A stretch of DNA of 64,000 bases from the NCBI RefSeq assembly GCF_035083965.1, contig NC_089736.1, forward strand, positions 9,758,207 through 9,822,206, written 5' to 3'. Under the pieces are notes generated by a model. It was not told the origin of the DNA and did no database searches. It saw only the letters and a list, made by a program, of their open reading frames with translations. Both the position numbers and the translations under genes were made by a program. This document shows positions 24,201-35,082 of the stretch, piece by piece. Within the stretch, counting starts at the first letter, position 1. Each line of letters starts with the position of its first letter. This DNA comes from Branchiostoma lanceolatum. Lineage: Eukaryota > Chordata > Leptocardii > Amphioxiformes > Branchiostomatidae.

Positions 24201-26588
24201 TAAGCTACATTCTCTCTGTCTTTTTTTTAGTTTGTGTGTGTGTGTGCATGCGCGTGTGTGTGTGCATGTGAGTGCGTGTTTCTGTGTGTGTGCGTGCTCG
24301 TGTGTGTGTGCGTGTGTGTGTTTGTGTGCCATGCAGGCTTAGTGTTCCTGTTTTTAGTGGGACTGGAAGGGTTTCAAAGCAGTATGGGTAAGGGGTTGAA
24401 GTCTGCCCTCTCTGACTGCCTTGTTTGTCTACTTCCAGATCGAGATCCTGAACAAACATCTCCTCATCACCTCCAAGCCGATGATCTACCTGATTAACCT
24501 GTCGGAGAAGGATTACATCCGCAAGAAAAACAAGTGGTGAGGCTGAGTATGGCTCTCAATTCGTAGACACCTATGTTGGGAGTCAACAATACATGTCCAA
24601 AAGGAATAATTATACAGATATGCTGAGAGTCAACACTATATGTCTCCCAAATATGAATATATTAAAGTTTATAACTTTAAGGTTTCAGTAGCCCTTCTAG
24701 AGAGTAATTATGTAGGTTCTACTTCCCACCGCTAGGTGGCGCTGCAGTGAGAAGAATGCAGTCCCAAATGTGACTAAGCTTGTATCCCCCCTCATCATGG
24801 TTCATGATTGGAGTCAATTTTTAATACAAGCTTGATTCTTTCTGGCAGTGCAGCCTATATCCAGTTATTATTGTTCTGAAGAAAGTAACAATTATAAACA
24901 ATTTAATGATTATGGCATTCAATTCCCTATTGGTTACAGGAGTTAGGCAGTAGGGAGAAGGTTTAAAGCACATGTACTAGTTTACATCAATAGGTACATT
25001 TTTTCTTTCTTTCAGGCTTGTGAAGATGAAGCAGTGGATAGATGAGCACGACAAGGGTGCGCGGGCGATCCCGTTCAGCGCAGCCTTCGAGCTGAAAATG
25101 CTGGAAATGGAGACGGACGAAGAACGAGAGAAGTACGCAAAGGAAGTGGGCGCAACAAGGTTTGTATTCATCAGTATGCCTTTTCTAATGATGTATTCTT
25201 TTAAAAAATTAGATGTTTACATGTAAACATCTAATTTTTTAAAAGAAATTCGTTAAGCAGAAATTACTACACTTTCTGTACGTACAAATGTTCCTAGTGC
25301 TTTACCTATGAATGTAAGATCATAGCAAATAGAGTACCATTGTAAAGTTAATAAATAAGCTTTCCAATTATATGTATGAAGTAACAACAGGGATAGAATC
25401 TACTGAAATCAACTTTAAAAACCATACCAACGATTTTGAAATTGTCAAGAAAAAACAGCCAGCAATAGCAAGTCCTTTACATTTTTAGGACATATACATG
25501 TACCGTTACATAAACCACAAAAGAGCCTTTATGAGAATGTTGTTTTATAGAGTCCTAAAAGGTGATATGGACTTCCATATTTATTAAAATGTCCACACAA
25601 TTTCTACAGTGTCCTGGACAAGATTGTCGTGGATGGATTCAAGGCCCTCAACCTGGAGTATTTCTTCACCTGTGGGCCTGATGAGGTGAAGGCCTGGGTC
25701 ATCCAGAAGGGCACCAAGGCCCCCCAGGCGGCCGGCAGGATCCATAGTGACATGGAGAAGGGGTTCATCATGGCCGATGTCATGAAGTTTGCAGACTTCA
25801 AGGAGGAGGGGTCAGAAGCAGCAGTCAAGGTCAGACAGCATGGAGCTAGAATTACTTTGTTTCAAAGCAATAAGTGATCATGTGATTGAATTTTCAACTG
25901 TGTTCCTCACACTACCAACTGGATTTGGGGTTAAATGGACATTTCGAGGATCCTCACCCCATTTTACCTCGACCCAAGGAGTTAAAAGTCGGTTAAAATG
26001 AGTGACTTTTCCTTCCTTTTCACCCCCCATTTTGCATGAGGACCCCCAAAACTTCTTTTAAACCCCAAATCCATTTGGTAGTGTCAGAGGATATTGGAGT
26101 TTTCTTTTACATAACCAGTAGTCCAAATGGTAGATAACCTACTTCACATGACCTTATAGGGGCTCAGGTTTAGGGTTTTTTTACCGATCCAAGGTGATTT
26201 TCTGGTCCAGTACCAGTCCAGTGTACCCACTCCTACTAACAGTCCAAAAGAAAGTTATCTGAGAATTCGGTCAGGACTGAAACTGGCACGGCATTCAGTT
26301 ACTGGGCATACAACCATACCCATACCCAATTTGGTCAAGACTGACCCTAGCAAAGCATTCAGATTCACCAAACATACACTTACATGTACTTCTAGTTATC
26401 AATACATAGGATGAAGTCCATGTGCTTTCAGTTACATGTTCATTCAATGACGTTGTTCTTATCTGTTTTCAAATCTCCAGTCCGCAGGCAAATACAGGCA
26501 ACAGGGGAGGAATTACATCGTTGAAGACGGTGACATCATCTTCTTCAAGTTCAACCCTCCGACACAAGGTGGCAAGAAGGCAAAGTAG
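21244..26588 (+). CDS. OLA1: Obg-like ATPase 1 (396 or 398 aa depending on the alternative exon)
   Basis: Exons are 21244-21344, 21855-21925, 22231-22242, 22580-22640, 22815-22942, [23351-23520 or 23557-23732], 24122-24199, 24439-24536, 25016-25159, 25610-25829 and 26481-26588. All phases join and the length matches human OLA1 (396 aa). The P-loop GLPNVGKST is split by intron 1. Switch II is [10 protein letters not shown]. The G4 motif reads [10 protein letters not shown], i.e. NLSE in place of NKxD, the hallmark that turns this Obg-family member into an ATP-preferring enzyme. A TGS-like region follows ([20 protein letters not shown]) and the end is [12 protein letters not shown]. Known role: a cytosolic ATPase linked to stress responses and translation. 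Start: [18 protein letters not shown], as in other animals. Two alternative versions of the exon after switch II are present. Confidence 0.95.
21480..21699. mobile_element. hAT-like MITE, copy 1 (OLA1 intron 1)
   Basis: The left end CAGGGCTGACTCCAGG and the right end CTGGAGACAGCCCTG are inverted. Flanks are gctcttca (21472-21479) and gttcttca (21700-21707), an 8-bp duplication with one mismatch. CAGGG termini plus an 8-bp TSD are typical of hAT elements. A second copy lies at 61270-61472. There is no transposase. Confidence 0.75.
22231..22242 (+). other. OLA1: 12-nt microexon of OLA1
   Basis: It lies between acceptor gatatccag and donor gtaagt. The 12 bases supply the last two bases of Asp, then Pro-Asn-Glu, then the first base of the next codon. 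Without it the conserved IDPNESRVPVPD stretch of OLA1 cannot be completed, and phase (1 in, 1 out) is kept. Confidence 0.85.
23351..23520 (+). other. OLA1: OLA1 alternative exon A (170 nt)
   Basis: It encodes [20 protein letters not shown] through KNLRPEY. The acceptor is aaaacaaaag (weak pyrimidine tract) and the donor is TAT|gtaagt. Entry phase 1 and exit phase 0 are identical to the next exon. It is the more diverged version: the segment after KLEK is shorter (KTSKQTKN), losing the RGG motif that human OLA1 has. Confidence 0.85.
23557..23732 (+). other. OLA1: OLA1 alternative exon B (176 nt)
   Basis: It encodes [20 protein letters not shown] through QQRPEY and includes CIRGGNK. It is closer to human OLA1 than exon A (FEDDDITHVEG, VRGGDKK). 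The acceptor follows a good pyrimidine tract (tattctctccgtaaaag) and the donor is TAC|gtgagt. Only 36 nt separate it from exon A. Joining A to B directly would shift the frame and reach a stop after seven codons. Confidence 0.9.
24228..24333. repeat. (TG)n microsatellite, OLA1 intron
   Basis: Imperfect TG/GC dinucleotide runs lie just after the exon ending at 24199. The open frames here on both strands are low-complexity artefacts. Confidence 0.95.
25196..25247. repeat. Perfect 52-bp palindrome in an OLA1 intron
   Basis: The two arms (TTCTTTTAAAAAATTAGATG then TTTACA) meet without a spacer at 25221/25222 and match at every position over 26 bp. It is AT-rich with no other sequence between the arms. 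Confidence 0.95.
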
Positions 26589-26679
26589 GGATCCAACTCC
26601 AGATGCTTCTCCACCCTAAAACAGCAATGGTTTAGCCCAAACATGCTCCCCACACTACAAGCTCAAAGTCCTGTTTGTA

Positions 26680-26685
26680 AATAAA
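26680..26685 (+). terminator. OLA1: OLA1 poly(A) signal (proximal)
   Basis: AATAAA lies 92 bp after the stop at 26586-26588. A second AATAAA at 27300-27305 (ccgtcAATAAAcagagtcc) sits in TG-rich context and is a likely distal site, so alternative 3' UTRs are possible. Confidence 0.6.
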
Positions 26686-28630
26686 TGCTACTGATTCTAG
26701 TTTTAAGTGTCAAACGGAATACAAAATGGGACTTCACTCAATGCATCAAGGAAGTAAATAATGTAGTTGCACCAAACATAAACCTAAAAAAATCCTTGAA
26801 TTGTTTGATAACATTTGGCAGATATGTTCATTTTCCAAGTAGCTAAATGGACATTTTCACCAAAACGTCTGGCATAGTTTGGTTGTAATTCAAATAGAAG
26901 AAATTTTGATTGACCTCACACAAACTGCAAATGCTCAAAGTAAAATAAAGATCATGTCCAGAACACACAATAAAGACAAGGTATTTCTACCAGTTTGCCC
27001 AAAGGCTATGGGATGAAAAAGCAACAAGGCATAAAACTGCTACCAGTTATTTTAAGTAAAAGCCCAGGGATGTAAAGTTGTTGCCCTATGAGTGACTACT
27101 TTGCATCGTTATGTTTGGCTACTTTGGCCCCAGTGATTTCATTTCAGTACAGATATTTTCTTGGCTGCTTCGGTAATTGTTCTAGATATTTCAACTGTAA
27201 GAACAATACTGTTGTCTTGAAATAGCTCATTATGTACAAAATTTGCTACTTTTGATTTCTTCTGCTGCTTCCCTACGTGTTGTTGCTTGTTGTGCCGTCA
27301 ATAAACAGAGTCCACTCAAACTTCTGATGTTGAATTTTTAATTTGTGTGGATTGTTTGAAATCTTCGAGACAGATTTGTTACCATAAATGACTTATTAGG
27401 ATTTTAGCAGGCTATTTCTCTGCTCTAGTTTGCTAGATACTTTTATTCTAATTGTTTTGTTCTGTTTTCTCTGTGTTTTCTGTGTTTTGTTCTGGAAGAA
27501 AATCTGGCTAGCAGATGATGTCTCCCTCCAACGTTGGATGGTTCACCAACAACTAAACAGAACACAACCATCGTAGAGTGAAACTTACTGCCACCAAGTA
27601 GCATCCTAACTAGCGTTAGTTGTGCAGAATGTGCAGAAGTTAAAGGTGACAGGTCGCTCTTTTATAACCAGCTGCTACCATGCCGCATGCCTGCAAAGTT
27701 GGTATATTTCGCCGAAGGGTGGTTATACCGGCTATATAGATACAGAAGCTGCTGTGTTACGTCAAAGGTTGGTCATACCGGCTATATAGATACAGACATA
27801 GATAAAACCAATAAGCAACATCTACTGGCAGTGTTATCTTTGAGCACAATGTCATGCTCCTTGCATGGTTGAATGTAGAAGTTTCTTTCCTAGAATTCTG
27901 CTCTTTAAAGTACCATGTAAATTGTAAACCTTTTTTTCTATCTCTCTCCAGAAAAACTTAGTAGCCTTTCATTTTCTCCTACACTTACCGAGGCTTGTAA
28001 AAGCTCTTGCTTCAGTGTGTAAAACTTTTTACTACTGTGGAATGGAATGTTTGCAGACTCCACCCCTGTGGTGTTGCCAAAATGAGCATGTGCCACTTTC
28101 ATATCCTAAAGCAATTATGGCAGGACTAGAGATGGGGAAAACTAAGGAACTATGGCATATGAACATTAACAATCTCAAGACTGGTGGATTTTTCACATGT
28201 TTATTGATACAAATAGACATAAAATGTGTTTGCATCATCATGGTATGTTGACATTTCTGTTCTGTCATTACATACATGTTGACTTTGAATATTGGGTTTT
28301 GATAATTTTGGGATGTAACATTGGTTAACAATGTCTGGTTGGCCCACTTTTCATAAAGGTACTACATGCAGTAGAAGTCCCAAACTTTCTGGTAGCACGG
28401 CAAATGGTGGTTGGTACTGTGAATTTAAGGGGATTGTTGGTGGTGTTTAAAGTTCCAGCACTACTTTTGACAGCAAATCTGAATTCTGGTGTGATGATAA
28501 GTCACCACGAAAAATATAACACCTCCACAAGAAGAAAGCAGTACATTTAAGACTGTGCATGTGAAGCGTAGGTTCTGAGGAGCCAAATGGGGGAGGGGGG
28601 CACAACAAGTGTGGTCTACAATATGGTTGA
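26686..28630. other. OLA1 3' UTR and intergenic sequence before the convergent MYND gene
   Basis: I see no exon here on either strand. It contains the distal OLA1 poly(A) signal (27300-27305) and a short tandem duplication, in which GGCTATATAGATACAGA occurs at 27730 and again at 27780, about 50 bp apart. The rest is AT-rich and unremarkable. Confidence 0.6.
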
Positions 28631-31600
28631 CTACAGTTGTATGTAGACAGCAAACTTGTCCTTGTTACAGAGAAGGGTCTGACACTTGGGCCTGTGTTGT
28701 CGTCGGTGTTTCTTTTGACAAGCCCTGCAGAAAAGAAAACATGACAATCAGAGATGGCAAACTTCACCCATTTACGTGTTCATGACGTTTTTATCCACAC
28801 TGTTTGACGATCAGGAAAACAGACTAATCCCAAAACAATACTTCAGTCCTTTGCTTTGTTTAATAGCTAAAAAGTTTATTTTGTGTTATCAAAATGTCTT
28901 AATTGAAACAGATCACTTATGCAATGACACAAAGTGTGTGTCACTGTTCCGCACATTGATTATGATACATTCCATGCACACAAACGCGTTCAAAGTTTGC
29001 TAACTGTCCATGACCTTAGTGCTGAAATGACATCCATGCCGGTGTAACGGCCCATTCTATACCCCTGCCCATCATAATCCCAGGTATAATCTAGACTATA
29101 CTCTGGATTGTTATGCAGTAGCCAATTTCACAGTCGTATCGTCACCTACCGTGAACAGTATATGGCGACTCCACAGCCGTTGCATCGCCGAAGTCTTGTT
29201 GCGCCCCCTGGCGATGTTAGGGCACCGCACAGGAAGCACAGCTTCGCACACAGCGTCGTCTTGATCGGCCTCTCTTCGGCAATTTCCGACGCAATCCTCG
29301 CAGCTTCTTCGGTCACGCCCGCTTCCTTCGCCGAGAGAAACACCGGTATCTTCGTGGACCTCTTCCTCTTCGCCGTTTTTACTTTTTTGGGCGCCGCCAC
29401 TTTCGTTTTCTCATTTTTGGCAACGCCACCACCTCCCCTTGCTCCTCCATGAGTTTCGACCCGCCCGGTCAAGTCTTGACCCAGACGTTGGACCTTGGTT
29501 TTCTCACTTTTAGTAGGTTGTAAGAATAGATCAGTTCCACCCGTTGCACCTTCATCGAGAAGTGCGTTCTTTACTGACGGCCATTTTGTTGCTAGGGACG
29601 CCGCAATCGACTCGGACAACGGTTGATCGGTGGAGACGACTCCGCCATTTTGAGAGTCGGCTATCTTCCGTATCGGAGGGAATTCAAAAATTCCTTGTGC
29701 ATTTCTCTTGTGGGCATTATAACTTTTCTCTTGGCAAGAATCTGAACGTACAGTAGGCGAGAGACGGTTCATTTTATTTACCGCATTGGAGAACGGAGGC
29801 ACGTCAGGGTTGTGGTCTATGCGGTAACGCCTCTGCGTGTTGCCCGTGCCGTTCAGCAACTGGCCCCGCTTGTCTTCGCCACACATAACGTCACCCTTGC
29901 CTTCTAAACAGTGTTGTCTCTCCCGGCTCATATCTCCTTTATTAGCGGAGCGGGGGATGTTAGGATCGTGCTCAATGCGGTTACGCTTCTGCCTGTTCCC
30001 CATACTGTCGAACAGCTGGCCCCGCTTGTCTTCACTGTACACCACGTCAACGTTACCATCGAGGTCGTATCGGATCTCCCAACTCGTACTCCCCGCAGAA
30101 GGTCCACCGGACGCCGTCGGCAACTTCGTGACATCCACGGTGGAAGGTGGTCGCGGCGGCTCAGAGATGTTAGGGGTTGTGAACGGCGAAGATTGAGTGT
30201 TTTGCATGATTGAAGCGTCGTGGGGATCTAGTTCCTCCGGTATGCCGACCGGGAGGTCGGACACACTCTGGGTGTCTTCGTGTTTGAGCCCGAAGAAGGA
30301 CATGACTTGTGCCTTGACCTTCTTACCGGACAGTGTTTTTCCTAGCCAAGACTTCCAGCCGGATGCGCTGCCATCCTCCCTCTCATTGGTCGAAGACTGT
30401 GACGTGTTTTCACCATCATTTCTGCCTAGAGCGCCATTTGAAAAGCTCGTGTTCTCTTGGACAAAAGGTAGCACCGAAACGTTATTGATGGATTTGATGG
30501 AGCCTACACTATTTCTCTCCATACCTATACTAGGAGGTGTTTCTCTCTCCACCCGACTTCGTGCTCGGCCCCTCCCCGGCACGGGGGTGGAACAACATCG
30601 CTTCAGCCATGACGTCACCGTCGCGTCTTCCTCGCTACTGAGGCTAGAGTCCAGGGTCTCCCCGCTAGCGCTCTGGTTGCTCTCGTCGGAATCGTTCAGC
30701 TCTCTAGGTATCGGCGGGACGACCGCCACAGAAAGAGGCGGGCCACGGCGGGACGCATAGGCGTGCCCTTGGTTCGCACTAGCCATGTTCTCGAAAGCCT
30801 GGATATGTTTCGCGACCCCGACTCTTTCTTTAGTACCTTCAACAAAGCAGTCATTAGCATCAGTTTGGACCGGGGTATCATTCTGACCACTTGTTAAATC
30901 AGTGATGGACTTGCTCCTGTCTTCACAACTGGTTGTATGTGCTTGCTGCAGATGCGGATACAGATCAGCAACTCGGTTGTTTGTTACTTCATTTTTCTCA
31001 GGATTTCGAGTAGAGTCAAGATTCACTGTGCATCCATTGATGGCGTCACTTGCGTCATAATATTCTTCTGACGACTGTCTTGTCTTCTCTGCTCCGTCAG
31101 AGGACGCTCCTTTATTCTTAGAATTTTGCTCCAAATATTTGATGGCTTTCTTCATCAAAGCTTGAGTGTTATCGTCTGGTACAAGTTCCTCTAGCTCTTC
31201 CAGTGCTGTCTGTACTGCTTTAATGTCCTCAGGGGGAATGAATTCGTCTGTCTGGTACGAACGGGCAATCATCCGTCTAACGTCATTATGTAGTTTTGCT
31301 TTCTGTTGTTCGAGTTCTTGCATTTCTTGGTGCGTTGTTTTCAAGTCGATCAACATTTCAGCATCCGAAATCTCATCGGTTGTGTCAACTTCGCTATCCT
31401 CTTCTTTTACCTCATTTGTTGACGAAATATTTCCGTCGTTTTCCCGTCGAATATTCTCCAAAGCGTCGGAAAGCAGATCCAACTGTTCGGCATTTTCCGG
31501 AACCGAACCCTCTTCTGACGTCACGTTCGGGCGGTACAACCGGAAACGCTGTGATTTCTCTCCTTTCTCATCCACGAATTCAGTCATCCGCATGGCCTTT

Positions 31601-32439
31601 GTGGTGATAACTTCCGGGTCATCCACAAAACGGAGCATCTCTTTGCCTACGTAGCACAGCCCCCCGTAGTTTTTTGAGGTGGTCAGAAGAAAAACGGTTG
31701 GGACGGGAAGAACAACGACTAGGTCACCTTCTCCTTTCGGCTTCGGCATATCTTCGGCCCCCTCTAGCTCTTTGTACCATTTGTGAAACGTGTACAGCAG
31801 CCCACACGCAAGATCAGCAGGCGTCATCCTCGACATTAGCACACCTTCCTCCTGTTCCTCAAACTTGAGCCAGTTTGCCGTCACCATGTTGGCGTACGCC
31901 ACCACCGAGAGGCTCTCGCCACTGCAAGTCCAGCGCGAAACGTCGCTGATTTTCAGTCGAGGATCCTGCGACCCTTCCGGCCTTCGTACCTGCATTCCGA
32001 GCAGCAGTTTGAGATCTGCATCTATCCAGTCCGTCTCAACATAGAATATCTTCGTATTGAGTTTGCACATAGGAATGATGTACGGGTAGATATAAGGGTG
32101 TGACGTATAGAAGTCTGAGTGAACCAAAGGTCTCAGATAGGGCGCCACGGCCTGTTCGATCTTCTTTCTTCGCGTCTTGTCGCCGAATAGATTCTCCTTG
32201 TAGCACTGCGTGCATATATCTTGTAGAGAAAGGTTAACCACTATCCTGGTGTTTGAGATTCTGACCATCAGTCCGATGCGGGGATCGGTGACTTTGGTTA
32301 TGGTAAATCCTCTCTTGTTGGCCTCAGCTATGTGCTTGAGCTTCAACTTGACCGCTGAAGTTGCCTGATCCAGGAAATTGGCGATGTACTGTTTCTTGGG
32401 GCGTACATCGGTTTTTCCCGGACCCTGCTCACTTGCCAT
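28631..32439 (-). CDS. Paralogous N-domain plus MYND zinc-finger protein (2 coding exons, 1,127 aa)
   Basis: Coding exons are 32439-29150 (donor TTCACG|gtaggt) and 28724-28631 (acceptor ttctgcag); phase 2 joins. The N-terminal domain (about 1-330) shares VVLPVPTVFLLTTSKNYGG, GLCYVGKE, DPEVITTKAMR and EGSVPENAEQL with the giant gene at 5-13.7 kb. The middle is Ser/Glu/Asn-rich and probably disordered. The C-terminal module is STKIPVFLSAKEAGVTEEA, then MYND ligands LCFLCG, RRCNGCG, YCSRACQ and QHRPKC, ending VYIQL. The start at 32439 (MASEQGPGK) opens the conserved domain; a frame 53 codons longer upstream reads through an apparent UTR acceptor (tttcatttcag) and is rejected. A likely noncoding first exon ends near 32963 (AAAG|gtatgt). 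Role unknown; peptide binding through MYND is the only family-based hint. Confidence 0.85.
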
Positions 32440-33351
32440 ATTTGGTAAAATCGCCCAGAATAAAGGGGGCCGTAACTGTGGTAACGAGACTGAAATGAAA
32501 ATCGGTGTTATTGTGATGTGATGTAATCTACTCTCCTTTGTTACGCACAATAGATACATGTACAACACAAAGCAATACAGCGTTGAAAAATGAGGCATAC
32601 TTTCACAGTAAAATTAATCTTTCTGTTTTCATACCAAGTCTTGTAACTGCTCTGTTTCGCTTTGTTAAAAATGGAAAGAAGCATGTATTAGATCAAATAT
32701 TTACTACAAGAAGGCAGTACTACATATAAGCATATGGGTGAACACAGATCAGCACCAAGGACAGGAGTTGTTCATTATGAGTACACGTTTAAAGAGACGT
32801 ATATTTACAAGTGAATGTAAGGCGCGCACTGTTTACGTTCGCTTGAAAGAAAATCAGTACCAAGGACGGGTCTATTCATCCCAATGCACTGTGCACAACG
32901 TACCATAGCCTTGATTGTAATTTCAACTTAGGTAATGTAACGGTAAAACTTTTTATTACATACCTTTTACGTTGCCGTTGCCGTACACACCGTAGACTGT
33001 AGTACAAGCTACCCTCGTGGACGAACAACAACAACAGCGTGCTGTTTATTTGTTTGCGCTTCTGTTGCTATGGAGCATCGTAACGGAAGGTTGTTCCAAG
33101 CTAAGGGTACATGACGCGGGTTTGTTTTACACTGTTCTAGAACAAAGGAGGTGGGGTTTGTGACGTTCTTAGTTACATTTGTATGTTTTAGACGAAACAA
33201 GGCGAAGTGAAATTCGTTGCGCGATGGTTGTCGTAGGACTCGGTTGTCGTTAGTGAGGCTATAACATTAACCGAACTGGCCGTCAATAATGATCTCAACC
33301 GCAATGTAACAGTCACTCAAGCAACTGGATAAAACTTTGAACCAGTCTGAT

Positions 33352-33382
33352 GTTTCAGACAGCGTCCGTTGTCTTTCGTCAG
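33352..33382 (-). ncRNA. Hammerhead-ribozyme-like core motif
   Basis: Read on the minus strand: CTGACGA, a stem AGACA/TGTCT closed by an 8-nt loop, then GAAAC. CUGANGA and GAAA are the invariant core boxes flanking stem II of hammerhead ribozymes. Stems I and III and the cleavage site are not convincingly closed here, so this may be a decayed copy. Hammerheads of this kind are known in Penelope-like elements and other repeats of many animals. Confidence 0.35.
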
Positions 33383-34760
33383 TGACTGACTACGACAGCC
33401 GCTGCTGGGTATTGTACGACACATTCTCGGCGACTGTCACGAGACTGTCTTCAACTTGCTGTTTTAAACCTAGCATACGACGTGTATGACAGGGCTCTTA
33501 CTATATGTGTATGTTTGAGATGAATAATGCCTGGGAAAACTCAATGTTGATGCACAAGTTAAAGAATGTGTGTGCCATTTTTGTATATGGAGTTAAGTGT
33601 ATACAGAGACGTGCATTGTATTAGCATTTGAGCGTTACTGAAGTCATTTAATCATAAACGGTGTAGGATGGCATATGATTGCCTAAAGACACATGTACAG
33701 TTCATGTGAATCTTGGCTGGGTTGCTTATGAAAAGAAGTCCTTGAAAGATAGCCAAAGAAGCCACAAACCTCTACAATACCCTCAGACACTAAACACAAC
33801 CTTGCTCCCATCATTCGACAATTAGGATCATTAACATCTTTAAACATCTTTAACGCAAGCCAATCAGCGAGAAGGCCACTTGGACCACGCGGTCCAATCA
33901 TACTACAATCTATCCTACCATCCATAACGTTAGCCAATCAGCCAGCAACCCACTCAACAAGGAAAGTTCATTACGGGGTAGCTAAGCCCAGGAGCACTCT
34001 TGACAACGGAAGAGCGACAGCAAGTTTATTTGCTGCCAATCAAGAACCTAGGCGCACAAGACAAAGTTGACTCCTATCACTGGGGTAAGTGTTTTACGCT
34101 TTCGACATATACTGTGAAAGGTATGTACTTTCAAGAGTATGTATACACGCAAAATGCATCCAGTTGTTTGAGGGCTTTATTGTGTGTCATCAAGAATATG
34201 CCATGGGGTGTGTTATACAATATGTAGGAAACGCAAAAGAATGCGAAAGTTTTAGACTACAGTTCACAAATAACAGACGTGAACACGTTCGGACATGAAT
34301 CCTTTTGAATTTGCTTTCTTCTTTTTGTGGTTCAATGTCGAACTTGGCATTTTCCCACCTTTTAAAGTCCTCCCGCCCTTTATATCATTTTCCCATCAAA
34401 GTCTATCAGTTCTTCAAACATTGCAGAACTGCTTTTACTAAGATCTATCGCTACGTAGGGCTAGCTAAAGAAAGGCAGTTTTAAACTTGTCATTGCATTC
34501 CGCGATTTCAGAAATTAGCCCATGTCATGAAGAATTGTGGTTCGGCACATATTGAGACGCAATACTTATAATTAGAGCTACTATCTTAGATTTGTGGGCT
34601 TTTTTTTCACGGAGGGTTGGGAAGCGCGCTAATTTGGAAAACTCTCCCAACACGTTTCTTCTAGCTTTCTGCAAGAGCAGGGTAGAAAACTTAGTGTTTT
34701 CATTGATAGTTATCACAAGGCCAATGTGTCTCGCAAAGGTATGGGATGTTTTTCTTTGAC

Positions 34761-34895
34761 AGAACACCACCCACTACCCCAACCATATTTGTGTTTTCAT
34801 TTTGGGGGGAAGATAGTTAATCTAAGTGTTGAAATTTCAACACTATCTTCCCCAAAAAAATGAAAACACACATCTGGGTGGTGTGGTGGTGTTCT
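34761..34895. mobile_element. Foldback MITE (135 bp)
   Basis: AGAACACCACCCAC at the left pairs with GGTGGTGTTCT at the right. The inner arms TGTGTTTTCATTTT and GGAAGATAGT pair with ACTATCTTCC and AAAATGAAAACACA. Nearly the whole element is inverted repeat around a short loop. No clear TSD. Confidence 0.8.
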
Positions 34896-35082
34896 AGTGG
34901 CGCCAGTTGCACAGAGATATTCCTAACTTATCTATAGCTTTAACTTAAACCCATTGTCGTGGCAGTTGTTAAATTGTATATACTTAATGTTGTGAATTTT
35001 CTGACACTTTAGGGTTTAAAACCGTTATGGTTTGTTTTTAGTGTTTTTGTCTTCACCGTTTTCTAAAAAATACATTTTCAGT

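Larger units (their letters stand above)
32440..35082. other. 5' region of the minus-strand MYND gene and intergenic sequence
   Basis: It holds the probable untranslated exon and promoter of the MYND gene (about 32490-33000), a hammerhead-like motif (33352-33382) and a foldback MITE (34761-34895). A minus-strand frame at 33683-33937 has no splice context or family signature, and I do not call it a gene. Confidence 0.5.

Noticed and set aside
32440-32598. 53-codon N-terminal extension of the minus MYND protein
   Set aside because: The extension crosses a good acceptor (tttcatttcag) and is unlike the paralogue, which starts directly at the conserved domain.
33683-33937. 84-residue minus frame that looked vaguely transposase-like
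   Set aside because: No catalytic motif or terminal repeats could be found around it; the resemblance was impressionistic.
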